Notes under the pieces: generated by a model | The model's database searches: none | Told to the model about the DNA's origin: nothing | Seen by the model: only the letters and a program-made list of their open reading frames with translations | In this document: positions 1 to 11,760 of the stretch, in pieces | Layout of the letters: every line of letters begins with the position of its first letter | How positions within the stretch are numbered: position 1 is the stretch's first letter | DNA from: Gracilaria vermiculophylla | Lineage: Eukaryota; Rhodophyta; Florideophyceae; Gracilariales; Gracilariaceae | DNA length: 64,000 nt | Reading direction: 5' to 3' | Assembly (NCBI GenBank): GCA_019155205.2 | Contig: JAHNZQ020003149.1 | Coordinates: forward strand, 1,080,830-1,144,829 | Program-made: the position numbers and the translations under genes

Positions 1-223
1 AGGTTGCACCTCAAGGGAACACGTCGCATCGCGATGTACAACAGCAGAAGCCGTCCCCGCCTGTAAACCAGCCCTTCTCCAACCAGGAAAACCCTCAGAG
101 CCACGCGTAGAGGCTCCGCGTAGCTCCCCTACATCGAGCCTCCGCTCCACGGGGGTCGCCTTTAGGAAAGGGGGAGAGGCCGTCTGCTCCGTCGATGCAG
201 AATCAGCGGGCCCCCCAGTCCCG

Positions 224-3200
224 TTGGACCCATTCGACACCTTTGAGGATTCTGTTTGCACGCTCTGCCGTGAGAATTACAAGGTCTTCGCCTCTATAGG
301 ATACTGCCCGCTAGCCTCCACCACGGTGCGCGCTATCCTCGATACCGGAGCTGGCCCCAATATGGTGCACGCCGATGTGCTCCCGCGGTCTGCTCTCGGC
401 TCCTTGAGAACTGGCAAGCTCCCGACGGTACGCGGTGCGTCGCGACGAGCATTGACCATCCTCGGCGCAATCCCCTTGTACCTCCGGTTGAGCTCCTTAC
501 AGGTGAAAGTGTGGTTCCTCGTGGCGACCAACTTGGCCGCACAATGCATATTGGGCACTTCCTTTGTGAATCGATATGTACGTGCAATCTACCCACGCCT
601 GCGGAAGGTGACGTTTCATGACGCCGCCCCTGTAGGTGTCGTGTCCGCATCTCCAGGACTGGACGCCAACGCGCGTCAAGTGGGTACCCTTCCGAAGGAG
701 ACGCAGTCGAATAAGCTCCGCGTGGTGAAGAGCGTTGAAATACCCGCGAGGAGTCAGGCCGAAGTCTGGGTGCAGACCTCTGCATCTGGCCTTTCATTCC
801 TACAGAGGAGTCCATACTTTGCGACAAAGCAGCGCTCAATGATGGCGAACGGTGTTATGGAAGTAATACTGAACATTCTCTTCAGGGTCATGCTCGCTAA
901 CCTCAAGGAGTCGCCGTTACGACTCCAGCAAGGAATGGTCGTCGGACTGGCACTACCCGCCCCTGCAGGACTGGCGCACCTTCCTCGATCGGAAGACCTT
1001 GCGAACCGCGATGCTATCGCCACCATGGAGGCGTAAGCGACTTCAACGGCTCCAGAGGAAGAGAATCCTGCCACCTGGCAGGAGAAGCTCCAGATTGGCG
1101 ATGATTTCGAAGGGTATCGCCACAGGATAGTGGAGATGGTATCCGCCTTCGAGGACATGTGGTCTGGTCGACTGGGTCAGGCCAGCCTGGCCAAGCACAG
1201 GATCCAGCTCACACCGGATGCAAAGCCGGTACATCAACTCCCGAGGAGGGCCGGACCCCACGCGGGCGACTTTGAACGCGATGGGGTCCACCGGATGCTA
1301 AAGAAGGGCGTTATAGAGCCTTCCAATTCCGAATGGGCCTCCCCGGTAGTGTTTTTCAAAAAGAAAGATGGCTCCATAAGGTTCTGTATTGACTACAGGC
1401 GCCTTAACAAGGTGACGGTACGCGATTCGTCCCGGATACCCCGGATGGATGAATGTATCGACTCCTTAGGCGACGCGTCCGTTTTCTCCACGCTGGATGC
1501 CAATAGCGGCTACTGGCAGATTGAGATGGACGACGCCCACATGGATAAGACAACGTTCACCTCGCACTGTGGGATCTTAGGATTCCTAAGGATGCCATTT
1601 GGGTTTAAGAATGCACCCGCTACGTTCCAACGAGCGGTGGACATTATCCTGTCAAAGATGAAATGGCAGTTTGCCTTGGTGTATATCGATGATGTCATCA
1701 TATACTCCCGCAGCTTGGACGAGCACTTCATTCATGTGAAGCACGTGCTCCCATTCCCAAAGGATGCTGGCCTCACCTTGAAGCTGGAGAAATGTTTCTT
1801 TTTCAAGTCGTCGGTGGACTACCTGGGGCATGTTGTGCTTCCGGGCCGCCTACAGGTTTCTAGGAAACCTCAATACGCCATTAACGAAGCTCGGCCTCCC
1901 GCAAACCAGACGGAGCTCCGCTCGTTCCTTTGGTTTTGTAACGTCTTCCGGAGGGCTGTCCCCAATTTCTCCCGTATAGCGGCGCCGTTACATTGCCTCT
2001 CGGAGAAGGACAAGCCGACGCAATTGGCTTCCTTGACGGACGAGGAGTTTGAAGCTTTCGACACCCTGAAGAGGAGACTCATAGAACCACCGATCTTGGT
2101 AATGCCGAAGCGGCACGGCCGAATGGTGCTGGACGCGGATGCCTGTAAATACCAGGTCGGATGTGTCCTACTACAGGAACAACCTGAAGGTGGACTTCAA
2201 CCCATCGGGTATTAGAGTCGCAGCCTCACCCCTATGGAACGGAATTACTCCACTTCGGAGCGCGAATGTCTCGCCATCGTGTGGGCGGTTTTGCTCTAAC
2301 GCCCATACCTCGAAGGCGCGCCCTTCACCTTGAGGACGGATCACGCACTACTGAAGTGGATACTGTCCTTGAAGAATGCTTCCGGTCGCCTGGAAAGGTG
2401 GAGGTTACGCCTTCTGGAGTTCGAGTTTGACATCCTCCATCATCCTGGCATAAAACACAAGGCCGCGGATGCGCTCTCGCGAATCTCCACCGATGGGGAA
2501 GATAAAACACCTTTGGAGGAGAACATCCCGTGTCTGGTCACCCAGAACGCCGACGGGAAAGAAGGATCCGATGGAGAATGTTTAGAATGCTGTGAACCTG
2601 GAGGAAAGTACAGTGAACTCGCTGAGGTGATGGCTCTTTTTGAGGAGGAGAAAGAAGTTCTCCCCATTACCGTAGCGGAGTTCCTGAAGGAGCCCAGTAC
2701 GGATGCGTACTGCAAGGAGTGCCTCGCCACTGTGGGGAGTTTGACATCATCGTTCGATGTCTACCGTGACGGCGTGCTTGTACGCCGCGCCCCTCTGGAT
2801 GGAGCGCTCCAAAACGTGGTGCCGATGAAGTTACGGGCGAGAGTGTTGTATCTCTCGCACTATCTCCGCCTTGCCGGGCACCCCGGTGCATCTCGGATGT
2901 ATTTCACCATGCGGAGGGAGTTCTATTGGCCAAACATAGCTAACGACGCCTTCCAAACGGTGGCGGATTGTTATTCCTGTGCTGCCACTAGGGGGAGTAT
3001 ATGGAAACACCGGACGCCGCTCACGCTGTTCCCACCTTCAAGACCGTTGGAGATTGTGGCCATGGACAGTTTGGGTCCTCTCCGCAAGACTGAGCGAGGG
3101 CATCTATTTATCCTCGTGATCACGGATCGCTTTTCCAAGATCACGCGTGCCATCCCCCTTCGGAGCACTACTGCACCAGTGATGGCCGACGTCTTTCTGG

Positions 3201-4261
3201 AGCATTGGGTTTATCCCTACGGGATACCGTTGAACCTCCTTACGGACAATGACCCCCAGCTCGCGGCGAAACTCTTCAGCGCCGTTTCCGGAATGCTGGG
3301 GATGAAGCAGTTGTTTACAACTGCCTATCACCCCCATACAAACGGCCAGGCGGAAAGGTTCAACAAAACCATCGCTTCGAGGCTGAAGCACTACTTCGCG
3401 GACAACCAGAAGGACTGGGACGCATATGTGGGACCCCTCACGTATGCATAAAATCTACAGGTGCACCACTCCAAGGGGACCGCTCCTTTCAATTTGGTGC
3501 TCTCGCGCATTCCGCCAAGTGCCGTCATCGCGGCACGCGCCACGGCGCACCCGGCGGATGGGCCACAGAAGCCAACAGCGGCGCAAGCCAAACGCTCCAT
3601 CCTAAGGCGCTATGAGAACGCCCTCTTCCTCGCGAAGGAGAGACTCAAGGCCTCGCAGAGGAGATACAAACAGGACTTCGACCGAAAGGTTATGGAAGGT
3701 CCGCACCTGAAGGAAGGTGACGAGGTGTTTCTCGATAAACCCGAGGAGAACTCCGATGAGCCGCCGGACGTCACGCGCAAGTTAGCGCCGACCACCTCAG
3801 GGCCCTTTAAAGTCCTCGCCATTTACAGGGATACTGTCGCCATTGAGGTAAACGGGCTTCGGGATGTCGTCTCCCGTGCTAGGGTGACGAAAGTCCCAAC
3901 GCCCAGCCTTCCAGGAATGCCCGCCACCACCCTTCAGGGACACCACGCGGAGATTCCTCATTCAATAACCTCAGGCGCGACGGCACCACAGGATACTAGG
4001 AACCGCTTCACCGCCCTCGGTGAGCCACTCCTGGAGGCTCTCGATGCCATCATGACCCCTGAAGCTGACATCCTCTACGCGGTGGATCATATTTTCTCGC
4101 ATCGACAAACCCCTGCAGGAGTACTGTACCGCGTCCGCTGGTATGGGTACACCTCGAAGGACGACACGGAAGAACCTCCGGAACATATCCCGGAGAACTT
4201 CCTTAATCGATACCACGCCAATCTGGTGCGGAAATGCCTCTCCATAGGCGCTTCCGTTTAG
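224..4261 (+). pseudogene. gag-pol polyprotein, Ty3/gypsy copy 1, four nonsense codons
   Basis: One reading frame runs the whole length without a frameshift but is broken by stops at 1034, 2213, 2297 and 3449. Domains in order: retropepsin-like protease (LDTGAG near 338); reverse transcriptase (about 1290-1900, active site YIDD near 1683); RNase H (about 2125-2400); integrase HHCC zinc finger (about 2850-2990, ending CYSC); integrase catalytic core with D (MDSLGP, about 3063), D (LTDND, about 3240) and E (GQAERF, about 3345); and a C-terminal chromodomain (about 4066-4240, RVRWYGY). All catalytic residues looked for are present, so inactivation seems recent compared with copies 2 and 3. The frame is open before 224; the codon at 224 is TTG and not a real start. 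Confidence 0.9.
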
Positions 4262-4489
4262 GAAAGGGGAAGGGGGCCCCCAAACGGAGATGTTTTTCGT
4301 CTTCGCCGTCTCTCTCCCACCTGGAGTTACCTTTTTCGCCTCCAGGATGCTGTGCCCGCTTTTTCGCATGCTTCTTCGGCGGCATTTCGTGTCGCTGAGC
4401 TCGCGGGCACGGCCTATGCATGTTTGAACTACCGTTCGTGGAGCTCCTGCTCCATCCGACGGATCTTTTATTGGTCAGGGTCCTATCAC

Positions 4490-6175
4490 CTACAGGTCAC
4501 CGAACCGTGTTGTATACTCCGCTTCGAGGCGCGCTTTTGCTGTGAGGGCTTGGCTATCGAAGAACTCCGACAGGCTTCCCTTGAGGGCCGCCATCGAGGC
4601 TCGGTCTGTTCGGGCCTTATGGAGCTCTAAGCCCCAAGCACGCGCCTCGCGCAGAGCCTCCACAGCAGAAGCCGGAGCAGGATGGCCTGTAACCAGACAC
4701 GCCTGCACCAACTCCTGGAAGGCAGCCTAAAGAGCCCCAGAAGAAACTCCTCCCGACGGTGCACCCGATGTGGCCACTTCTGGTGATGGCGCAACAACCA
4801 CTACGGAGGGAGCTGCAGACGGCGGACCAGCCGGAACAGGAGCTCCCCGACGGGATTCCGCGGGCTCCGCAGTGGAGGACGGCAATGCCAAGGGCGGAGT
4901 CGGAGACGCCGGAGGTGACGGTGGTGAGGGAACCGGAACGCTCCGCAGGCGAGGCTGAGTACTCGGCGCAGGGACGCTCTGCAATCGGGGTTCCACCACT
5001 GGGACCGAGCGCACCGGGATGGGAGTAATCTCATCTTCTTCTATCGGAGACACGGCGGCGATCACTGCGGGAGCACTCCGCTCCGCGGCGGATCGCGGGG
5101 TTATCACCTCAGGTGGTGCGCTCATATCCTGGGACGGAACCGGTACCCGACGTGGCGCATCAAACGCCAGACTCTCTATCAAAGGGTCGTAGTCGGGTAC
5201 CCAACGCCGTGGCACCTGAGGAACCCGAGGTGACGACAGACGGGGAAAGGCAGGGTATGCGTGCCCGTCATCGTCTCCGTTCGGACTCCTCACAATGGGG
5301 TGAAACTGTTGCTCGCCGTAGTCGTACCAGAGGAAACCCGGTGTGTCATTCCACGCCTCCTGGAGGTTGTAATGCAACAGCGTCTCCGCTTCGGACTCGC
5401 TCCATGCGGTGCCCTTAACCTGGTTTTGGATACCGAAGGAGCGCAGGACTCGGATGATGGACGCCGACAAGGGGAGCAAACGCTTGGCGGTCGGCTGATA
5501 CGACGAGTCCCAGTAGAGGCGGCCGTCGAGGCATCGGGTATAGGAAGTCACGCCTTCGTCCGCCGCTTAGAAATACGCCATCAGGGTGCCGACCGCAAAC
5601 TTCGTCGAGTCGACCAACATGATAAACTGCCCTAGGGAGTCATGTGGATCCAGAACCTCAGAGGTGTAATACGCGAAGGTTATGGGAGTCACCACGCAGA
5701 GAAGCGGGGAGACCCAATGGTCCCCCCAGGAGTCGTTCACCTCCAGGTAGTACTTCGGACGTTGCCCGGAGGGCATATCATGGAATTCCGTGTTATGCCA
5801 CCCGTAGAAGTACCCGAATGCGGTGCGTACGCGAGTTTCGTCTGCGAGGTGCGTCCCCCATCGATGTTGATTGAGCCAGTACAGGCGGTCGTATGGGGGT
5901 TTAAAGGGTATCACCGCAAGGGCGGAGCGTCCATCGGCGATGCTTCCGGTTCGCCCCGCTCTCTTGTGCGAACTCTTCCTGTAGAGCAGGACTTGGAGTC
6001 GCGCCTGGATCTCCCGTTCTTCGGCGCACCTCAAATAAGGAGTACCGCAGTGTCCGACCGTGGTTGGAGCATTGTCACCATGTACTGGAGTGTGAAGCCA
6101 ATGGGCGCGGTATGCATCGACGTGGTTTCGTTTCTGGTCGTTCCACGCGATCTCCGGGACGGCGCGGAATCGCAT
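4490..6175 (-). pseudogene. antisense ORF of the gypsy element, copy 1
   Basis: This frame lies opposite to pol and converges on it. It starts at an ATG at 6175 and ends with TAG at 4490, with two internal stops at 5567 and 4727, giving about 560 codons. The N-terminal third is aromatic-rich and looks globular. The middle is Pro/Ser/Val-rich with repeats of the type QPRLRSVPVP. The C-terminal 80 residues are charged and probably helical. Diverged versions at 9811-10550 and 23332-23830 keep the amino-acid pattern in the same place relative to pol, which suggests the frame was once translated. I do not recognise the protein. Antisense extra ORFs between pol and the 3' LTR are known from some plant gypsy elements such as Grande. 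Confidence 0.55.
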
Positions 6176-6269
6176 CGCCTGCAGGTACGGCCCAAATTGG
6201 TGAATTTAATCCTCCACTGGACACGGCAGACTCATGCGCCTATCGTGGAACGGTGCTCCATAAAGGAAC

Positions 6270-9200
6270 TGTTGTCTGATTGGCACTACCCGCCCCTACA
6301 GGACTGGTTCATCTTCTTCGTGCGGAAGACCTTGCGGACCGTGATGCAATCGCCACCATGGAGGCTGGAGCGACTCCAACAGCTTCAGAGGAGGAGCATC
6401 CTGCCACCTGGCAGGAGAATCTCCAAATTGGCGAAGATTTCGAAGGGTATTGCCATAGGATAGTGGAGATGCTATCCGCTCTTGAGGATATGTGGTCTGA
6501 TCGCCTGGGTTAGATCAGCCCAGCCAAGCACATAATGCAGCTGACACCTATTCCAAAACCGGTACATCAATGGCCGAGGAAGGCCGGACCCCATACTCAC
6601 GATTTCGAACGAGATGAGATTCACCGGATGATGGACAAGGGCATCATTGAGCCCTCCAATTCCGAGTATGCCTCCCCGGTGCTGTTTGTGAGGAAGAAAG
6701 ATGGCTCCTTGATGTTCTGTATTGACTACAGACGCGTCAATGAGGTGGCGGTACGCGATTCGTACCCGATAACCCGTATGAATGAATGTATTGACTCCTT
6801 AGGTGATGCGTCCGTTTTCTGTCCGCTGGGTGGCAACAGTGGTTACTGACAGATTGACATGGGTGACTCCCATAAGGATGAGACAACGTTCACCTCGCAC
6901 AGTGAGATCTTCAGATTCCTAAGCATGCCATTTGGATTGAAGAATGCACCCGCTAAGTTCCAACGAGCGGTGGTCATAATCCTGTCAAAGGTAAAGTGGC
7001 AGTACGCCTTTGTGTATATTGATGATTTCATCATATAATTCCGCAGCGTGGAGGAGCACTTCATTCATGTGATGCACGTGCTCCAACTCCTAAAGGATGC
7101 TGGCCTCACCTTGAAGCTGGATAATTGTTTCTTTTTCAAGTCTTCGGTGGATTCCCTGCGGCACGTTGTGCTCCCGGGCCGCCTGCGGGTTTCCAGAAAA
7201 ACTCAGGACGCCATCAAGGAAGCTCACCCCCCCACAAACCAGACGGAGCTCCGCTCCATCCTGGGGTTGTGTAATGTCATCCGGTGGTTTTTCCTGAACT
7301 TATCCCGAATCGCGGCATCGTTAAAGTGCCTCTTGGAGAAGGACAAGCCGACGCAATTGGCTATTTTGACGGACGAGGAGTTTGAAGCCTTTACCGCCCT
7401 GAAGAGGAGACTAATGGAACCACCGACCTTCGTACATTTGGTGCGGCACGGCCGAATGGTGCTGGACACTGACGCCTGCCAATACAAGGATGTATGTACC
7501 CTCCTACCGGAGCAAACTGAAGGTGGACTTCAATCCATCGGATACTGCAGTTGCAGCCCCACACCTATGAAACGGAACTACTCCACCTTGAAGCGCGAAT
7601 GTCTTGCCATAGTGTGGGTGGTTTTGCTTTTGCGCCCGTACCCAGAAGGAGCACGTTTCACCTTCAGTACGGACTACAACACATTGAAGTGGATACTGTC
7701 CTTGACGGATGCTTCCAGCCACTTGAAAAGGTAGAGGCTACGCCCCCTGGAGTTAACGTTTGACATTGTTCACCGTCCGGGCTTAAAATACCAGGCAGCA
7801 GACGCGCTCTCGCGAATCTCCACCGAAGGCGAAGACAAAACACCTTTAGAGGACACAATCCCGTGTCTGTTCATCCAGGACGCAGACGGGAAAGAAGGAT
7901 GCGACGGAGAATGCCTGGCATGCTCTGACCCTGGGGGAAAGTACAGTGGACTGCCTGAGGTGATGGCTGTTGTTGAAGAAGAGAAAGACGTTCTCCCCAT
8001 CACCGTAGCGAAGTTCCTTAAGGAGCGAGTACGGATGTCTACTGCAAGGAGTGCCTCGCAACTGTGAGGAGTCTAACATCGTCATTCGATGTCCTTCTGG
8101 GCGCCGTACCTGTACGCCGTGCTCCCCTGGATGCAGCTCTCCAAAAAGGTGGTCCCGATGAAACTACAGGTGAGGGGGCTGTATCTCTCGCACTATCCTC
8201 GCCTCGCCGGGCACCCCAGTGGATCGCGTATGTATCTCACCATGCGGAGGGAGTTCTATTGGCCGAACATGGCTAATAAAGCTTTCCAAACGGTGGCAAA
8301 CTGCTATTCCTGCGCCGCCGCTGGTGGAAATATACGGAAACACCGGACGCCGGTCAATCTTTTCGCACATTTCGGACCTTTATAGTTTGTGGCCATGGAC
8401 ATCTTGGGCCCTCTCTCCAAGACGGAGCGAGGGTACCGATTTATCTTCGTGATCCCTGATCGTTTCTCGATGATCACACGTGCCGTCCCCCTCCGGATCA
8501 CCACTGCAGCAGTTATTGCCGACGACTTTCTGGAGCATTGGAATCACCCTTATGGGATACCATTGTACCTCCTGACGGAAAATGGCCCCCAGTTGGAGGC
8601 GAAGCTCTTCAGCGCCGTCTCCGGAATGCTGGGGATGAAACAGATGTTTACAACTGCTTACCACCTCCAGACCAACGGCCAGGCGGAAAGGTTCAACAAG
8701 ACCATCGCTTAGAGGCTGGAGCACTACGTCGCGGACCACCACAAGGATTGTGACTCACGTAAGCATACAACCTGCAGGTGCAGCGCTCCACGGGGACCGA
8801 TCCCTTCAACTTGGTGCTCTCGCACATTCCGCCAAGTGCCGTCATTGCGGCACGCGCCACGGTGCATCCGGCTAGTAGGCACCAGGCACCAACAGCGGCG
8901 CAAGCCAGATGCTCCACCCAAAGACGCTATCAGAACGCACTCCTTTTCGCAAAGGAGAGACTCAACGCCTCGTAGAGGAGCTATAAACAGGACTTCGACC
9001 AGAAGGTGAAGGAGAACCCTCACCTGAAGGAAAACAACGAGGTTTTCTTCGATAAACCTGGGGAAACATCCCACGAACCCCCGGACGTCACGCACAAGTT
9101 AGCATCGACCACCTCAGGGCCTTACAATGTGCTGGCTACCAATAGGGATACTGCCGCCATTGAGGTAAACAGGCTCAGGGACGTCATCTCCCGTGATAGG

Positions 9201-9545
9201 GTGACGAAAGTCCCGACGCCTAGCCGTTCAAAAATGTCCGCCACCACACCTCAAGGACAACGCGCGGAACGTCCTCATTCCACCACCTCATGAGTGACGA
9301 CACAGTTTGATACAGGGAACCGCATCAGCGCTCTCGATGAACCATTTCTGGAGGCCCCAGACGCCATCATGACCTCTGAAGTTGACATCGTCTACGCAGT
9401 GGACCATATCGTCTTCTATCGACGAATTCCTCTAGGAATACTGTACCGCGTCCGCTGGTATTTGTACACTTCGAGAGACGACACGGGAGAATCTCCGGAA
9501 CACATCCCGTAGAACTTCCTTAGGCAACACCACGCCAATCTGGTG
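6270..9545 (+). pseudogene. degenerate pol of gypsy copy 2
   Basis: The order matches copy 1: reverse transcriptase with YIDD near 7017 followed quickly by a stop, RNase H (about 7460-7700), integrase zinc finger and core (about 8190-8750), and chromodomain (about 9380-9540). Many stop codons and frameshifts break it (for example at 6511, 6847 and 7036). The integrase GQAERF motif is still readable near 8680. It is more diverged than copy 1 and cannot encode a working polyprotein. Confidence 0.85.
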
Positions 9546-9810
9546 CGGAAAAGCCTCTTTGTGTCGGCGCTTCCGTTTTGGAAAGGGAGAGACGGCCCCC
9601 AACCGGAGTTGTTTTTAGTCTCCGTTGTTTATACCCCACCTGGGGTTTCTCTTTTTTGCCCACAGGGCGCCGTTGCTCGCTTTTCGCACGCTTCCACAAT
9701 GGCACTTCGTGTCGCTGAGCACGCAGGCACTGCCTAAGGCATATTGGAACTACCGTTCATGGAGCTTCTGCTCCATCCGAAGGATCTTTTATTCGCCAGG
9801 GTTCTATCAC

Positions 9811-10550
9811 CTACAGGTCACCGAATGGTGTTGAGTACTCCGCTTCAATGCGCGCTCTTGCCGTGTGCGCTTGGCTCTCGAAGGACTCCCACAGGCTTTC
9901 CTTGATGGCTACCAGTGATTCTCGGTCCGCCTGGGCCTTGTGGAGTTTCTAGACCCAAGCACGCGCCTTGCTCAGAGCTTTTACAGGAGAACCTGGGGCA
10001 GGGCGGCCCGTCACCAGGCACGCCTGCAACAACTCCTGAAAGGCAGAACCCAGAGCCCCAGAGGATAATTCGCCCGACGAGGCACCGGAATCGGCCACCT
10101 TTGTTGACGGCGCAAAACCCGCCACGGAACGAGCCGCGGACGGCGGACCAGCTGGGACAGGGGCTTCGCAACGGGACTTTGCAAGCTCCGCCATGGAGGT
10201 CGGCAAGGCCAAGGATGGAGTCGGTGATACCCGAGGTGACGGCGGTGCGGGAACAGGAACGCTTCGCAGGCGAGGCTGAATAACAGGCACAGGGACGCTC
10301 CGCAGTCGGGGTTGCACCACTGGGGCCAAAGCTATCCGGACAGGAGCAATATAGTCTTCTTCTATAAAAGACACGCTGGCCATCACTGCGTGAGGATCCG
10401 TCATTGCTGCGGGACCCGGCGTTACATCCTTAGAAGGCGCACCTTTCTCCTGGGATGGAGCCTATAATCGATGGGGCGCGCGAGTCGCTAGGCTCTCCAC
10501 CAAGGTTTCATAGTCGGGGACTCGGAACCGTCGCACCTGAGATAAGGGAT
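9811..10550 (-). pseudogene. antisense ORF of the gypsy element, copy 2
   Basis: This is homologous to the C-terminal part of the antisense ORF at 4490-6175. It shares the QPRLRSVPVP-type repeats, the AFQEL..ACL segment and the charged C-terminal helix, and ends with a TAG at 9811 at the equivalent position. Stops interrupt it (for example near 9949). It converges on the pol of the same copy. Function unknown. Confidence 0.5.
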
Positions 10551-11193
10551 CTGAAGCCACTTGGGGAGCGATCCCCGGTTACATGCCTGACCGGGGAAGG
10601 AGCCGCGTCAAGCCGCCATCTTGGAATTCGCAGAGAGGCCGAGCGTCCGGAAGCATGCGAGGTATGGAGCACCATAGCCGGGCGTACGTTCATATCCAGT
10701 GGAGGCTGGCGGGGGAGTAGACGAGAAAAGTATGAGATTTGCACCTTCACGGAGATGAAACCAACGGACGCGATGAAGCGGGTGTTCCCCAAAGAAGGAC
10801 CCGCGAAGAAATCTGAGTGCCATGCACCTTGAGGGAGTCGGTGTCCAATCCGGACTGCCTCACTCTCCGGCAACGGAGGTCGCATGCCTGCATCGCGCAC
10901 GATAAGCTCGAGTGCGCGTGAGCTCGCGCCGTCGACTGGCGCGGCTGCACCGACGGGATACGCCAAGAAGGAGGAAACGCAGCCGAGACAAGGAGCACCA
11001 GGGCCTGCATAATCCACAAGGGATGAATCACGAGCCCGCGGCAATTCGCCACGCAGGAAAATGGAAGTATGAAGGAACGCCTGAAGAAGAGAATGTGTCG
11101 CATCGCCGGAGGATGCGCTTGCATCCACACCAATAGGAGCCACCCCAAGAGTCGAGAAATTGCAGGACGCACCTCGAGAACGTGGAGCAATTT

Positions 11194-11204
11194 GAAAAAG
11201 GGGG
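11194..11204 (+). other. candidate polypurine tract of gypsy copy 2
   Basis: A run of 11 purines ending in five G lies 2 bp before the LTR start at 11207. This is where the plus-strand primer of an LTR retrotransposon is expected, so it marks 11207-11760 as a 3' LTR in the plus orientation. Confidence 0.55.
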
Positions 11205-11206
11205 TA

Positions 11207-11760
11207 TGTAGTACAGTGGCCCCTACGGAAAAATGGTGGTGTGGGCTTATGGCACAATATTCGTAAGGAGGCCTCGTATTTTATTGACTGAGCCATAAGG
11301 GGCATAAATCTGGCCGCGAACGCTACGGTATCCTTCAGGGACGTTACAATTATGATGTATTTTAGATATTTTACGCAGGTAATTACTAGGGTAATGAGAC
11401 CTGCCAAGGCGGGCTCTGGGCTTGATACTTAATCTACGGGTTGAGCTCCAGGTTTGGGGAAGTAAATACAAGCACCGTTGAGTCTTTATCTACTTTTCCG
11501 GTCGGAGACTGTCGTCGATCATCCTCAGGTTTCTAAGCCACCGATTGCCACGTAGCATCATAGCAGCGCCTGTAGGAGTATTACCCGCCCAGTGAACCTC
11601 CCACTCTACTTGGTGTTTGCGGACCTCCTTTAAGAATTCCCCCGGCTCGCGACAGCGGATACCGAAGACCACCTTTAAGAACACGCAATATTGGAGTCAC
11701 CAAAAATTCCTAACGGACGTTGTGCTCTACTACCTCAAAAAAAAGACTGACAGTACAACA
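11207..11760 (+). repeat. LTR (3' LTR of gypsy copy 2)
   Basis: A 554-bp repeat starting TGTAGTAC and ending GTACAACA, with TG...CA ends. It is similar over its whole length to copies at 16942-17469, 24564-25117 and 30468-31020 (same strand) and at 17631-18184 and 25687-26242 (opposite strand). A polypurine tract precedes it. The spacing to the antisense ORF (about 650 bp) matches that in copy 3. Confidence 0.8.

Larger units (their letters stand above)
1..6270 (+). mobile_element. Ty3/gypsy chromovirus copy 1 (5' truncated by window edge)
   Basis: This LTR-retrotransposon body holds the end of gag (about 1-223, matching 21640-21890 of copy 3), then protease, reverse transcriptase, RNase H, integrase and chromodomain in one frame (224-4261), a roughly 230-bp spacer, and an antisense ORF (4490-6175). 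No LTR is visible on this copy: the 5' one lies outside the window, and the 3' one was lost where copy 1 abuts a truncated copy 2 at about 6270. The protease, RT, RNase H, integrase and chromodomain order is typical of chromoviruses. Confidence in the family is high; the exact right boundary is an inference from comparison with copy 2. Confidence 0.9.
6270..11760 (+). mobile_element. Ty3/gypsy chromovirus copy 2 (5' truncated, keeps 3' LTR)
   Basis: This decayed second copy enters at the sequence equivalent to the end of protease in copy 1 (compare 6281 with 944). It contains pol (6270-9545), a 3' spacer, the antisense ORF (9811-10550), about 650 bp of flank shared with copy 3 (23830-24560), a polypurine tract (11194-11204) and an LTR (11207-11760). 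The start directly follows the antisense ORF of copy 1, so a recombination or deletion fused the two copies head to tail. Confidence 0.8.
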
